Of a DNA stretch of 64,000 nucleotides, positions 63,886 through 64,000 are shown one piece after another. The stretch comes from Aquimarina sp. MMG016 (GTDB taxonomy: Bacteria; Bacteroidota; Bacteroidia; Flavobacteriales; Flavobacteriaceae): contig NZ_JAGJEA010000014.1 in NCBI RefSeq assembly GCF_018100805.1, positions 62,001-126,000 of the forward strand, in the 5' to 3' direction. The position numbers were made by a program, and so were the translations under genes. Numbering within the stretch: the stretch's first letter is position 1; every line of letters starts with the position of its first letter. Under the pieces are notes generated by a model. It was not told the origin of the DNA, searched no databases, and was given only the letters and a program-made list of their open reading frames with translations.

Positions 63886-64000
63886 CTATGCAGGTTCGTT
63901 CAACAAGTCTAAGAAATCTACTGCATTTGCCTCCATTGTATGCACGACCTTATCGGTACGAACTACTAAATGGTTATATCCTATATATGCAACAATACCT
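63886..64000 (-). CDS. C-terminal end of MotA/TolQ/ExbB family protein (partial)
   Basis: Only the last 37 codons are inside the window; the stop TAG is at 63888-63886. The translated end is GIVAYIGYNHLVVRTDKVVH followed by TMEANAVDFLDLLNEPA, which is the typical ExbB C-terminus in Bacteroidota (a membrane-helix end, then an amphipathic tail). It precedes exbD by one base, consistent with an ExbB-ExbD-TonB proton channel operon. Confidence 0.9.
   Translation of the reverse strand, partial: GIVAYIGYNHLVVRTDKVVHTMEANAVDFLDLLNEPA

Overview
The window is AT-rich DNA from a marine-type member of the Bacteroidota, most likely family Flavobacteriaceae. Supporting signs are the short group-specific RpoD, SusC/SusD, secreted proteins with type IX secretion (T9SS) C-terminal sorting domains, many lipoproteins, FG-GAP/ASPIC proteins, a membrane AraC regulator and an ExbB-ExbD-TonB-FolC cluster. 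No integrase, transposase, phage gene or CRISPR array was seen.

Layout. Positions 1-1756: a PL6 alginate lyase cut by the window edge. 1816-9205: unrecognised lipoproteins and surface proteins, an ECF sigma factor with an overlapping anti-sigma-like/beta-barrel protein, and an HTH regulator. 9367-18103: housekeeping and sensory genes (rpoD, a BLUF photoreceptor, rpe, an AraC regulator, two FG-GAP/ASPIC paralogues around a YpdA-like reductase, a Bax inhibitor-1 protein), then an M90 peptidase at 18170-19033. 19321-60855: about 41 kb, all on the minus strand, forming a beta-1,3-glucan (laminarin/curdlan-type) utilisation locus. 61205-64000: tRNA-Val, folC, tonB, exbD and the end of exbB.

The glucan locus reads from high to low coordinates in two halves, each with its own periplasmic-propeller/LuxR-type regulator. 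Half A: sodium symporter, regulator, SusC, SusD, a surface glycan-binding lipoprotein, GH16, GH3. Between the halves lies a very large GH81 protein with CBM6, five Ig-like modules and two CBM56-like modules. Half B: regulator, a clan GH-A glycosidase fused to a long beta-strand-rich probable outer-membrane barrel, a binding lipoprotein, GH16, a PKD/CBM lipoprotein, a GH149-like beta-1,3-glucan phosphorylase, GH17 lipoprotein, GH30 lipoprotein, a GPH-type sugar transporter and a GH17 without signal peptide.

Inferred pathway: GH81 and the GH16 lipoproteins cut the polymer outside the cell. Binding lipoproteins and SusCD (and perhaps the glycosidase-barrel fusion) capture and import fragments. 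Periplasmic GH17, GH30 and GH3 trim backbone and beta-1,6 branches. The two inner-membrane transporters take up glucose and short oligosaccharides, and the cytoplasmic GH149-like enzyme splits oligosaccharides with phosphate to give glucose 1-phosphate. The most unusual items are the glycosidase-barrel fusion in a half-locus without its own SusCD, the kinase-less membrane regulators with shared motifs next to them, and the anti-sigma/barrel fusion.
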